Below are positions 45,892-55,399 of a DNA stretch of 64,000 bases, piece by piece. Each line of letters starts with the position of its first letter. Position 1 is the stretch's first letter. This DNA is from Photobacterium proteolyticum (GTDB lineage Bacteria; Pseudomonadota; Gammaproteobacteria; Enterobacterales; Vibrionaceae). A model generated the notes under the pieces. That model was not told the origin of the DNA. It did no database searches and was given only the letters and a program-made list of their open reading frames with translations. The DNA lies in contig NZ_MJIL01000100.1 of NCBI RefSeq assembly GCF_001939735.1, forward strand, positions 241-64,240. Reading direction: 5' to 3'. A program made the position numbers and the translations under genes.

Positions 45892-47595
45892 ATGGATATC
45901 CAAACCTGGACGTTTATTTTAGTAGGTATCACCTTTGCGCTGTATATCGGCATCGCAATCTGGGCCCGCGCCGGCTCAACCAGTGAGTTTTACGTTGCCG
46001 GCGGCGGCGTTCACCCGGTAGCCAACGGTATGGCCACCGCCGCTGACTGGATGTCGGCAGCCTCCTTCATCTCAATGGCCGGTATCATCTCTTTTGTCGG
46101 CTATGACGGCGGGGTATACCTGATGGGTTGGACCGGTGGTTATGTACTGCTTGCCCTCTGTCTCGCGCCTTACCTGCGCAAGTTCGGCCAGTTCACCGTG
46201 CCAGACTTCATTGGCGAGCGTTATTACTCCAAAACTGCACGTATGGTAGCTGTCTTTTGTGCCATCTTCGTTTCTTTTACCTATGTTGCAGGCCAGATGC
46301 GTGGGGTTGGCGTGGTATTCGCTCGCTTCCTGGAAGTTGATATCAACATGGGTATCATCATCGGTATGGGTATCGTATTCTTCTACGCGGTATTGGGCGG
46401 CATGAAAGGGATCACCTATACCCAGGTTGCCCAGTTCTGCGTGTTGATTTTCGCCTTCCTGGTACCGGCAATCTTCACCTCCATCATGATGACAGGCAAC
46501 CCGCTACCGCAAATAGGTATGGGCTCGACGCTAACAGGTTCAGAAACCTATGTGCTGGATAAACTTGACGGGTTAACCACAGAACTAGGCTTCACCGCCT
46601 ACACCGACGGCTCGAAGAGTATGGTTGACGTATTCTTTATCTGTGCCGCGCTAATGGTGGGTACCGCTGGTCTGCCACACGTTATCATCCGTTTCTTCAC
46701 CGTACCGCGCGTCAAGGATGCCCGTATTTCTGCTGGCTGGGCGCTACTGTTCATCTCTCTGCTATACACCACAGCACCGGCTGTTGCCGCATTTGCCCGC
46801 GTCAACATGATTGAGACTATCAATGGTCCGGATATGCAGGGTGTGGCTGCGGCAGAAGCACCGGGCTGGGTTAAGAACTGGGAGAAAACTGGCCTGGTTA
46901 ACTGGGAAGATAAAAACGGCGATGGCAAGATGTTCTACTCGGGCGATGACCGCAACGAGATGAAGATCAACCGCGACATCATCGTACTGGCAAGTCCTGA
47001 GCTAGCTAACCTGCCTAACTGGGTCGTTGCCCTGTTGGCAGCAGGTGGCCTGGCTGCCGCACTATCGACAGCCGCCGGTCTGCTACTGGTTATCTCGACC
47101 TCGATTTCCCATGACTTGCTGAAGAAAGGCTTCAAGCCGAATATGACCGACAAACAGGAACTGCTCGCCGCACGGGTGGGTGCTGCCGTCGCTATTGTCG
47201 GTGCCGGTTATCTGGGTATCAACCCACCGGGCTTTGTGGCACAGGTGGTAGCCTTCGCCTTCGGACTGGCGGCTGCGTCCTTCTTCCCTGCCATTATCCT
47301 GGGTATCTTCTACAAGAAGATGAACAAGGAAGGTGCGATTGCAGGTATGTTGGCCGGTATTGCCTTTACCGCGTCTTACATCATCTACTTCAAGTTCATC
47401 AACCCGGCAGCAAATACGCCTGACAACTGGTTCTTCGGTATCAGTCCGGAAGGTATCGGTACGCTGGGTATGTGTCTGAACTTTGTTGTCTCGATTGTTG
47501 TGAACAAGTTCACTGCCGAAGTACCGACAGAAGTACAGGATATGGTTGAGTCTATCCGTTATCCGAAAGGCGCCGGTGCCGCACACGATCACTAA
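45892..47595 (+). CDS. Sodium:solute symporter (SSS family, probable acetate/monocarboxylate uptake)
   Basis: A 567-aa permease with about thirteen membrane segments. SSS features include the GGVHPVANGMATAADWMSAASFISMAG opening, GQFTVPDFIGERY and AAALSTAAGLLLVISTSISHDL. A soluble loop of about 60 residues around 320-360 (NWEDKNGDGKMFYSGDD) has an EF-hand-like Asp pattern. It belongs to the VC2705 group, related to ActP. Its position between crbR and crbS suggests acetate or a similar acid as substrate. Confidence 0.87.
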   Translation: MDIQTWTFILVGITFALYIGIAIWARAGSTSEFYVAGGGVHPVANGMATAADWMSAASFISMAGIISFVGYDGGVYLMGWTGGYVLLALCLAPYLRKFGQFTVPDFIGERYYSKTARMVAVFCAIFVSFTYVAGQMRGVGVVFARFLEVDINMGIIIGMGIVFFYAVLGGMKGITYTQVAQFCVLIFAFLVPAIFTSIMMTGNPLPQIGMGSTLTGSETYVLDKLDGLTTELGFTAYTDGSKSMVDVFFICAALMVGTAGLPHVIIRFFTVPRVKDARISAGWALLFISLLYTTAPAVAAFARVNMIETINGPDMQGVAAAEAPGWVKNWEKTGLVNWEDKNGDGKMFYSGDDRNEMKINRDIIVLASPELANLPNWVVALLAAGGLAAALSTAAGLLLVISTSISHDLLKKGFKPNMTDKQELLAARVGAAVAIVGAGYLGINPPGFVAQVVAFAFGLAAASFFPAIILGIFYKKMNKEGAIAGMLAGIAFTASYIIYFKFINPAANTPDNWFFGISPEGIGTLGMCLNFVVSIVVNKFTAEVPTEVQDMVESIRYPKGAGAAHDH

Positions 47596-47625
47596 TACTG
47601 CCTGAAGAGTCAGTGGCTAGAGAAC

Positions 47626-47653
47626 AAAAACGGAGCGTGATGCTCCGTTTTTT
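47626..47653 (+). terminator. Intrinsic terminator of the symporter operon
   Basis: AAAAACGGAGC and GCTCCGTTTTT pair around GTGAT and are followed by more T. Confidence 0.85.
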
Positions 47654-47751
47654 TATCCGTCTTGATTCGCTGTTATTGCTATTGCTTACCAAGGGGCTAC
47701 CACAGCCCTTTTTTCTTGACCTTCTGCATACTGGCAATGGGCGTAGTCACA

Positions 47752-50700
47752 TCAGCCCATTTCCCGTACATGCTGGTTTAATAGTGCCCGCAACTTGAGC
47801 GGTTTCACCGGCTTGCTAATGAAACTGAAACCATGGCCGCGGATCACCTGCTGGGTTTCTGCCGTCCGGTCGGCACTGATAACCGCGCCACGGAAAGTTT
47901 TGCCCAGTCGCAGGCTGCACTGCTGCAGCACCTGCAAGCCCGTCTGCTCGTTAGCCAGGTGATAGTCGCTCAGTACGAAATCTGGCTGCCAATCATCATC
48001 AATCTGCTGCATGGCACCCGCCACGGTCTCAGCCAGTCGTACATCGCATCCCCAGCGGGCCAGCAATGTTTCCATACCCAGCAGAATGTCCGGTTCATTG
48101 TCGACACAAAGCACTTTGATACCCGCCAGCGGCGCGGTTTTCTCCTCGACAGATGCCGCCTTTTCCACCCGACGAGCAAGCTCGCCACGGCGGACATCGA
48201 GACCGAAGACCGTTCCCTGACCGGGCCAGGATCGCAATGACAGCTGATGATCCAGAACCCGGCTGATCCCGCGCGCAATCGCCAGACCGAGGCCAAGGCC
48301 ATGATCGACTCCGCTCCGCTCGATACGGGTAAATTCATCAAAAATATGGGCCTGCTTCTCTTGGGGGATCCCCGGACCGTTGTCCCAGACCTCGATCGTC
48401 AATTGCCCTTGCTTTCTGCGCGCCCCCAGCACCACTTTACCGTTCGGGTTATAGCGGAAGGCATTGGTCAGAAAGTTCTGCAACGCCCGGCGCAGCAACT
48501 TGGGATCGGAAATAATCACCGCATTGCTGTTAACCACCTCAAACCGGATACCCTGTTGCTGCGCCAAGGCACCAAACTCGGCACTGAGCGTGCTGAACAC
48601 ATCACTGACCGGAAACGAATGCACATTAACCTGCAGCTTGCCCGCTTCCAGCCGGGAGACATCAAGCAAATCACCAATTAAATCTTCTGCCGCTCCCAGC
48701 GCACTCTCGATATGGTGAGCAAGCTTGGTTGTTTCCTCCTCCTTGGCGACTTCTGTCAGAGACGACGAAAACAACCGCGCGGCATTCAGCGGCTGCATGA
48801 GGTCGTGGCTGACCGCCGCCAGAAAGCGGCCTTTCGAGTGGGCCTGCTGCTCGGCCTGCTGGGTGGCAGACACCAGCTGGCGGTTAAGCTGCTCAAGTTC
48901 CTGGGTACGTTGCCTCACCCGCTCTTCAAGGTTCTCGTTAGCCTCTTTCAGCGCCAGCTCCGCTTGCCGGAACGCGGTGATATCGGTAAAGCTCATCACG
49001 AACCCGCCACCGGGCATAGGGTTGCCCTGCACCTCGATAACCTGGCCATCCGGCCTGATCCGTGATGAAGTATGGGCGGTGCCCCGTTTGAGGTGTTCGA
49101 CACGCTTGGCGACATGCGCCTCCGGATCGCCGGGGCCGCACAGCCCCAGTTGGGCGTTGTGGCGAATCACATCTGCAATAGGACGGCCGACCTGGATCAG
49201 CCCCGGCGGGAAAGTAAACATTTCCAGATAGCGCTGGTTCCAGGCCACCAGCCTTAGCTGCTTGTCCACCACCGTTATTCCCTGGCTGATGTGCTCAATC
49301 GCTCCCTGCAGCAAACCACGACTAAAATCAAACAGCTCGGAGGCTTCATCAACAATGGTTGCCACTTCTTCCAGCTGCATATTGCGCCCCTGAAGGGCAG
49401 AGGTCAGTACCAGACGCGCCGAGGAGGCTCCGAACACCCCGGCCAGCACCCGCTCGGTATGACGGATCAGCGGTGCCGTTGCCTGCTGCTGGGGCAGCAA
49501 ATCAGCCTGGTGTTGATCGGCAAACTGCTTGAAGGCATGCCGTACCCGCTTGCGCCCGACAAAGCGGGCAGCCAGCATCTCAAGCTCGGCCACAGTCACC
49601 CGGGCCTGGTACAGGCTGCCATTATCCGATTCAGGCAACGGCGCCCCGACAAAGGTTGCTGCCTGCATTCGCTCGGTCAGCGATGTCCGGGTCAGCACCG
49701 ATACTGAAAAATACAATGAAATATTTACGACCAGACTCAGCAGCATACCCCAGTCAACGGCCGATAGCTGGTGCAGTACCGGCCATTGCGGCGGAGTAAG
49801 CAACCACAGCAGTAAATTGGTTTCGGCATCACCGGCCAGCATATTGGTCTGGCCCATCATGGTGATCACCCAGATTGCCGAGCCTCCCAGCAACCCGGCA
49901 TACACACCGTTACGGTTGCCTTCTCGCCAATAAATTCCCCCCAGCAGGGCCGGAGCAAACTGGGCAATGGCCGCAAAAGCCAACAACCCAATTCCGGACA
50001 GCGACTGAATCTCATCCAGCACTTGGTGGAAGCCCCAGGCGGCCATTAACAACAACAGGATCAGCGCACGCCGAATATTGAGCAACATGCCAGAGAAGGC
50101 ACTAAAATTACGGCCAGATACCCGAAGCCGCCGCAGCAGCAAGGGAAGAACCAGGTCATTGGACACCATGATGGCCAGCGCAATGGTCGAGACAATCACC
50201 ATTCCTGTGGCCGCGGACGTCCCGCCCAAAAAAGCCAGCAGGGCAATGCTCTCTGCGCCTTGCTGCAGCGGCAGATTAATCACATAGGTATCGGCCGAGA
50301 TATGCGGCAACAGTGCCTGACCGGCCAATGCCAACGGGACAACAAAGACCCCCATTAGCAACAGGTAGAGCGGAAAAACCCAGCGGGCCATATGCAAATC
50401 CTGAGCCCGACTGTTTTCCACCACAATGGTATGGAACTGACGTGGCAGACAGATAATCGCCGCCATAGTGAGAATGGTATGGATCAGCAGGCTACCGACA
50501 TTTGGCGAACTCGGCTGCAGATATTCCTGTTTTACGGCCTGCAGATCGGGCAGCTCAAACATTAGCCCCGCCGCAAAGATCCCCACCACCAGAAAGGCCA
50601 CCAGCTTGACTATCGACTCGAATGCCACGGCCATCATCATCCCGCGGTGGTGCTCGGTACTATCGATGTGCCGGGTACCGAACAGAACAGTAAAAACCGC

Positions 50701-51201
50701 CAGTGCCAGCGTTACCATCCAGGCAATATCGGCATCATCAACCCCGCTCTGCTGGCCCAGATCCGGCGCAATTTGCTCCAGTCCCATGGTAATACCACGG
50801 AGTTGCAAGGCGATATACGGCAAAATCCCGACCACCGCAATGACCGTCACCAGAACGGCCAGGCCCTGCGACTTGCCGTAGCGGGCAGCAATAAAGTCAG
50901 CAATAGAGGTAATGTGCTCGCGTTTGGCGATTAAGATCAGGCGAGCCAGAATACGCCAACCAATGGTGAATACCACTATCGGCGCAAGGTAGATAGGCAG
51001 AAATGACCAGATATCCTGACTGGCCTGTCCGACCGTGCCATAGAAGGTCCAAGAAGTGCAGTAGACCGCAATTGAAAGGCTATAAATCCATGCTCGCCAG
51101 CCTGCCAGCCATTGCGGCTTTTTATCGCCATACCAGGCGATAAAAAAGAGCAGCCCGAGATACGCCAGCGAGACCGGCACGACAATCCATCCTTGTGCCA
51201 T
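47752..51201 (-). CDS. crbS: Hybrid histidine kinase CrbS with SSS transporter-like input domain
   Basis: A 1149-aa protein. Residues about 1-500 are a thirteen-segment SSS symporter-like domain, then a STAC-type linker region, and a PAS domain at about 640-750 (GITVVDKQLRLVAWNQRYLEMF). A coiled coil follows, then HisKA with His799 (AAVSHDLMQPLN), HATPase (DNGPGIPQEKQAHIFDEF) and a C-terminal receiver with Asp1079 (VLSDYHL). This architecture is that of CrbS, which with CrbR controls acs. Whether the input domain transports or only senses is open. Confidence 0.9.
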   Translation of the reverse strand: MAQGWIVVPVSLAYLGLLFFIAWYGDKKPQWLAGWRAWIYSLSIAVYCTSWTFYGTVGQASQDIWSFLPIYLAPIVVFTIGWRILARLILIAKREHITSIADFIAARYGKSQGLAVLVTVIAVVGILPYIALQLRGITMGLEQIAPDLGQQSGVDDADIAWMVTLALAVFTVLFGTRHIDSTEHHRGMMMAVAFESIVKLVAFLVVGIFAAGLMFELPDLQAVKQEYLQPSSPNVGSLLIHTILTMAAIICLPRQFHTIVVENSRAQDLHMARWVFPLYLLLMGVFVVPLALAGQALLPHISADTYVINLPLQQGAESIALLAFLGGTSAATGMVIVSTIALAIMVSNDLVLPLLLRRLRVSGRNFSAFSGMLLNIRRALILLLLMAAWGFHQVLDEIQSLSGIGLLAFAAIAQFAPALLGGIYWREGNRNGVYAGLLGGSAIWVITMMGQTNMLAGDAETNLLLWLLTPPQWPVLHQLSAVDWGMLLSLVVNISLYFSVSVLTRTSLTERMQAATFVGAPLPESDNGSLYQARVTVAELEMLAARFVGRKRVRHAFKQFADQHQADLLPQQQATAPLIRHTERVLAGVFGASSARLVLTSALQGRNMQLEEVATIVDEASELFDFSRGLLQGAIEHISQGITVVDKQLRLVAWNQRYLEMFTFPPGLIQVGRPIADVIRHNAQLGLCGPGDPEAHVAKRVEHLKRGTAHTSSRIRPDGQVIEVQGNPMPGGGFVMSFTDITAFRQAELALKEANENLEERVRQRTQELEQLNRQLVSATQQAEQQAHSKGRFLAAVSHDLMQPLNAARLFSSSLTEVAKEEETTKLAHHIESALGAAEDLIGDLLDVSRLEAGKLQVNVHSFPVSDVFSTLSAEFGALAQQQGIRFEVVNSNAVIISDPKLLRRALQNFLTNAFRYNPNGKVVLGARRKQGQLTIEVWDNGPGIPQEKQAHIFDEFTRIERSGVDHGLGLGLAIARGISRVLDHQLSLRSWPGQGTVFGLDVRRGELARRVEKAASVEEKTAPLAGIKVLCVDNEPDILLGMETLLARWGCDVRLAETVAGAMQQIDDDWQPDFVLSDYHLANEQTGLQVLQQCSLRLGKTFRGAVISADRTAETQQVIRGHGFSFISKPVKPLKLRALLNQHVREMG

Positions 51202-51325
51202 GATACGTCCTGATTGTAAATAAGATGTAAGCCCATGGTAACGAATTCACACCCTTCGACTCAATCAAGACGATCACAGCTTTGGCCGAAACGTCATTTT
51301 TTCGGCCTAAATCAATAACTTTCAG

Positions 51326-52489
51326 CTAGCTATTGGTTACATAACGCGACCGTGGCTGAGATTCAATCTTCATCAGCAACACAGGAACACCCATAACGGC
51401 CATCAACCAGAACAGATCAGCACCCCAGATCCCGTACAGCCAGCCACTCAGGGCCGTCATCATTGCCATGAAGGCGCCCATCGGCAGGGCATTATACAGC
51501 GCCTGCAATGCTACCATCTGGTTGCTCTTGGCTTGCTGGATATAGCGAATCGTTGCCAGGTGGCAGGCTGCAAAAGTCACCCCGTGCAGCGCCTGTGCCA
51601 TCACCAAGACCGGCAGATCGGTCATGCTGGCTGTCACCCCCCAGCGCAACAACACGCCCAATGCCGCCAGACGGAACATAGCCGAGATACTCCAACCGGC
51701 AAATATGCGCTTGCTCAGGGCAAAGACAGCGACCTCGGCAACCACACTGAAACTCCAGAGGTAACCAATGACCGCTTCGCTGTAACCAACTTCTTTCCAG
51801 TAAATCGCACTGAAACTGTAATAGGCCGCATGACTGCCCTGCAGCAGGGCAACCGCGCCAAGAAAACGCACTACCTGGCTATCGCGCAGCAGCGCCATCA
51901 AGGCCGGACGGGCCTGATCATGCCCGTCTTCCGAAATAGGCAATACGGTCGGCTGGCGCATCGATAGCACCAATGCTGCCACCAGACCCGCCGCGGCCAC
52001 CCACGGGATCACATCGGGGCTATATTCCGCCGCCAGCAGGCCCACGACCGTTGAGCCGGCGATAAAGGCAATGGAGCCCCATAGCCGGGTACGACCATAG
52101 TCTAAATGGCCGTCTTTGGCATAGTGGTTAGCCAGTGCATCTGACAGCGGTACAATAGGCCCAACCAGCATGTTATAGATAACCGTAACAATAGTAAGTG
52201 CCCACAAACTACCGCCACAATAGATATACACGACACAGCTTATCAGAGCAGCCAGCGCCAGCCAGCGAAGTGCCGGGATCAAATGCTCTGCCTTATGGAT
52301 CCGCGGGGTGATCACCAGGTTGGCCAGGCAACGCACGCCAAAACCCAACCCCAGCAACAGCCCTATATTCGAGGCACTCACCTCCAAATGCGCAAGCCAC
52401 AACGCCCAAAAGGGAAGATACACACCATAATTAAAGAAAAAACCAAGCAGGTATTGCGAGGTCCATCCATAGGGGCTACTACGAAACAT
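51326..52489 (-). CDS. MFS permease, HcaT (3-phenylpropionate) family
   Basis: A 387-aa twelve-segment permease. It resembles E. coli HcaT along its length: YGVYLPFWALWL, PLSDALANHYAKDGHLDYGRTRLWGS and LLQGSHAAYYSFSAIYW. ATG 52489 (MFRSSPYGW) is supported by AGGA upstream; the frame is open 30 bases further. Substrate not established: the catabolic genes of HcaT are absent nearby. Confidence 0.8.
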   Translation of the reverse strand: MFRSSPYGWTSQYLLGFFFNYGVYLPFWALWLAHLEVSASNIGLLLGLGFGVRCLANLVITPRIHKAEHLIPALRWLALAALISCVVYIYCGGSLWALTIVTVIYNMLVGPIVPLSDALANHYAKDGHLDYGRTRLWGSIAFIAGSTVVGLLAAEYSPDVIPWVAAAGLVAALVLSMRQPTVLPISEDGHDQARPALMALLRDSQVVRFLGAVALLQGSHAAYYSFSAIYWKEVGYSEAVIGYLWSFSVVAEVAVFALSKRIFAGWSISAMFRLAALGVLLRWGVTASMTDLPVLVMAQALHGVTFAACHLATIRYIQQAKSNQMVALQALYNALPMGAFMAMMTALSGWLYGIWGADLFWLMAVMGVPVLLMKIESQPRSRYVTNS

Positions 52490-52703
52490 GCCAAGTCCTA
52501 TATGCAGAGAGAAGTACAACGGTTGGCCATTATGCCGAATTCGCTACTGTCTCCCAATGAAATTATCAGACAATTTTACTTCCTCTTTTCCCACTCTAGA
52601 CTAAAGTCGTCTGGAGCCACCTCCTATCCTGGGCGACACTGATTGCATCAATGCCAAACCCATTTTCCTGTGTGCGCTGCACCCAATTAGTCGGATGGTT
52701 GCC

Positions 52704-54506
52704 ATGCCTGATAAGTTTGATACCTCACTGCCCCCCTTTGACTGCCTGAGCTATGAGCAGCAGCTCCTGCTGACAGACGCACTGGATGTTGCCTATTACC
52801 GGGTTGGCGATATCATCATTGATGTCGAGGAGCCATGCTCCCAGCTATACATCATCATCAAGGGCAGCGTGGAAGAAACATCGGCAGACGGCAAGGAAAT
52901 CTTCGCCCACTATACCGCCGACGATATGTTTGATGTTCGCTCGCAGCTCGAACATCACAGCCGCCACCGCTACACGGCACTGGAAGACACCCTGTGCTAT
53001 TTGCTTCCCAGATCCATTTTTGTCGACCTTTACCGTTCCTGCGAGCAGTTTGCTGCCTACTTCGACGGTAACCTCGCTCGTCGCCAGCAATTGCTCGATG
53101 AAGCCCAGAAACAGCAGAACCTGGCCGAGTTTATCCTCACCAAGGTCAGTGACGACAATATTCAACCCTGCATGATTGTGCCGTTCGATACCGATCTCAA
53201 ATCGGTGACGGAGCAAATGCGCAGCAAGGGTATGGATGCCGCCCTGGTCGAACTCAATACCCTGCCGCAATACGGTATCGTGACCCGGACCAACCTGCTG
53301 CATGCCGTGATGCTGGACAACCTGCCAGCCACGACACCGGTCAGCCAGATAGCCACGACACCGGTTATCAGCGTCAACAAGGGTGACTTCCTGTTCAATG
53401 CCATGCTGGCCATGACCCGAAACAAGGTGAAACGGGTCCAGGTGCTTGATGGCAGCCAGGTGGCCGGCATGCTGGATCTCACCCAGGTGCTCAGCCTGTT
53501 CTCGACCCACTCGCATGTCCTTACTCTGCGCATTGCCCGGGCAGAAACCATCGAGGAACTGGCCATGGCGGCCGGTAGCCAGCACCGGCTGGTCGAAACC
53601 CTGTTTAACAACGGGATCCACACCCTGTTTGTGATGGAGCTTATCGCCACGCTCAACGAGCAAATCATCGAGAAAGCGTTCAGGTTGGTAGTGCCAGAGC
53701 ATATGCATAATCGCTGCTGTTTTATGGTCATGGGCTCGGAGGGTCGCGGTGAGCAAGTGTTAAAAACCGATCAGGACAATGCACTGATCATCCAGGACGG
53801 CGTCGACTGGCCGGAGTGCCCGCAGGTCATGGAGCAACTGACCCATACCCTGCACCAGCTCGGCTACCCGTTATGCCCCGGCAAGGTGATGGTCAACAAC
53901 CGCAAGTGGGTCAAACACCAAAGTGAGTGGTTACATACTATCAGCGAATTTGCCAAGGCCGGAACCGAAGCCACCATGATGGATCTGGCGATTCTGGCCG
54001 ACAGTCACGCGGTTGCCGGCAACCGTGCCCTGCTAGAGCCCCTGCAAACCCATCTCCACCGGCAGCTGGCCGATCAAGAGCTGCTACTGGCGACCTTTAC
54101 CCGCCCTGCACTGAAGTTCAGTGTTCCGCTAACGCTATTTGGCAAACTGAAGGCCGGCAAGGAAGGGCTGGATATCAAGCGCGGCGGTATTTTCCCGATT
54201 GTTCACGGTATTCGGGCCCTGGCACTGGAACACAACATCGAGGACAACAATACCTTCCAGCGCCTGAGCCTGCTGGAACAGTGCAAGGTACTGGAGCCCT
54301 CAACCGCCTCAAACCTGAGCGAGGCGCTGAAGCTGTTTATCAAGCTCCGCCTCAGACAGCAACTCGATCATCAGGCCAACGGCTTGCAGCAACATCTTAA
54401 TATCAGCTATCTCAGCCGCGCCGAGCGCGATCTGCTTCGCCACAGCCTTCACGTGGTCAAGAAATTCAAAGAGTGGCTGGGCTATCACTATCAGATCAGA
54501 GATTAA
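52704..54506 (+). CDS. cNMP-binding/CBS/DUF294 nucleotidyltransferase-like protein
   Basis: A 600-aa cytoplasmic signalling protein. It has an N-terminal cyclic-nucleotide-binding-like domain (about 15-130), two CBS domains (about 150-270), a GlnD-like nucleotidyltransferase domain (GSEGRGEQVLKTDQDNAL, about 345) and a C-terminal DUF294_C helical domain. The start is uncertain: ATG 52704 has a weak GGATGG, ATG 52695 has none. In many gammaproteobacteria this gene pair (with the exonuclease) accompanies acetate transport and acs genes, so a role in acetate or cAMP signalling is likely but unproven. Confidence 0.82.
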   Translation: MPDKFDTSLPPFDCLSYEQQLLLTDALDVAYYRVGDIIIDVEEPCSQLYIIIKGSVEETSADGKEIFAHYTADDMFDVRSQLEHHSRHRYTALEDTLCYLLPRSIFVDLYRSCEQFAAYFDGNLARRQQLLDEAQKQQNLAEFILTKVSDDNIQPCMIVPFDTDLKSVTEQMRSKGMDAALVELNTLPQYGIVTRTNLLHAVMLDNLPATTPVSQIATTPVISVNKGDFLFNAMLAMTRNKVKRVQVLDGSQVAGMLDLTQVLSLFSTHSHVLTLRIARAETIEELAMAAGSQHRLVETLFNNGIHTLFVMELIATLNEQIIEKAFRLVVPEHMHNRCCFMVMGSEGRGEQVLKTDQDNALIIQDGVDWPECPQVMEQLTHTLHQLGYPLCPGKVMVNNRKWVKHQSEWLHTISEFAKAGTEATMMDLAILADSHAVAGNRALLEPLQTHLHRQLADQELLLATFTRPALKFSVPLTLFGKLKAGKEGLDIKRGGIFPIVHGIRALALEHNIEDNNTFQRLSLLEQCKVLEPSTASNLSEALKLFIKLRLRQQLDHQANGLQQHLNISYLSRAERDLLRHSLHVVKKFKEWLGYHYQIRD

Positions 54507-54572
54507 GGAGCGAGCGCCAAGACACTAGAATCTATAACCTAGAAACTAACGCTGCGGCACTCGATACACGCT

Positions 54573-55196
54573 ATGAATATTTTGCGACGCTGGTGGTACC
54601 AACATAAACTCAAGGCCAGCCCCTATCAGGCGCTGTTCGAGAACTATCAGGGCGATGAGCTGGTCTCGCTGGACTGCGAGACCACCAGCCTGGATCCCCA
54701 TAGTGCCGAGCTGGTCACCATTGCCGCCACCCGGATCAAGGCCAACCGGATCCTCACCAGCCAGTCGATTCACCTGACCCTGCGTGCGCCGGTCAGTCTC
54801 GATGCCGACTCAATCGCCATCCACCGGATCCGCCACCAGGACCTTCTGGAAGGGCTTGATGAACGCCAGGCACTTACCGAGTTGCTGGAATTCATCGGCA
54901 ACCGGCCACTGGTCGGTTACCATATCCGCTATGATAAAACGATCCTCGATCGCTACTATCAACGCCTGTTCGATTTTTCCCTGCCCAACAAAATGGTAGA
55001 GGTCAGCCACCTCTACCATGAAAGGCTTGAACGACTGCTGCCCAATGCCTATTACGACCTCAGCCTCGAAGCCATAAGTCGTCACCTGGATCTGCCGGTC
55101 TCGGACCGCCACGATGCATTGCAGGATGCCATTACTGCCGCCCTGATTTATGTCCGGCTCAAGCATGGCGACATCCCGACCCTGCGTTCCGCCTGA
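54573..55196 (+). CDS. DnaQ-like 3'-5' exonuclease
   Basis: A 207-aa DEDDh exonuclease. Exo I is LDCETTSLD, Exo II is VGYHIRYDKTIL, and Exo III is SDRHDALQDAI with the His. It is of the PolC/epsilon type without a polymerase domain. It follows the DUF294 gene by 66 bases and precedes acs; the pair is often linked with acetate genes. Substrate unknown. Confidence 0.82.
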   Translation: MNILRRWWYQHKLKASPYQALFENYQGDELVSLDCETTSLDPHSAELVTIAATRIKANRILTSQSIHLTLRAPVSLDADSIAIHRIRHQDLLEGLDERQALTELLEFIGNRPLVGYHIRYDKTILDRYYQRLFDFSLPNKMVEVSHLYHERLERLLPNAYYDLSLEAISRHLDLPVSDRHDALQDAITAALIYVRLKHGDIPTLRSA

Positions 55197-55399
55197 TCCC
55201 AGAACTCCCTCCAACACCTTGCGCGGTGCAAGGTTTTTAATGCAAACGTTATGTAACTTATACCTTGCCACAATAAACTCCCAACTCTCATCCTAAAGTC
55301 TAATTGTGGCTAGCTGCGATCTATCAGAAGTTAGTAATTACAAAATGAAAAAAATAATCCGGTCCGGTACGGACATTGACGGAACACAAGGAGAAAAGA

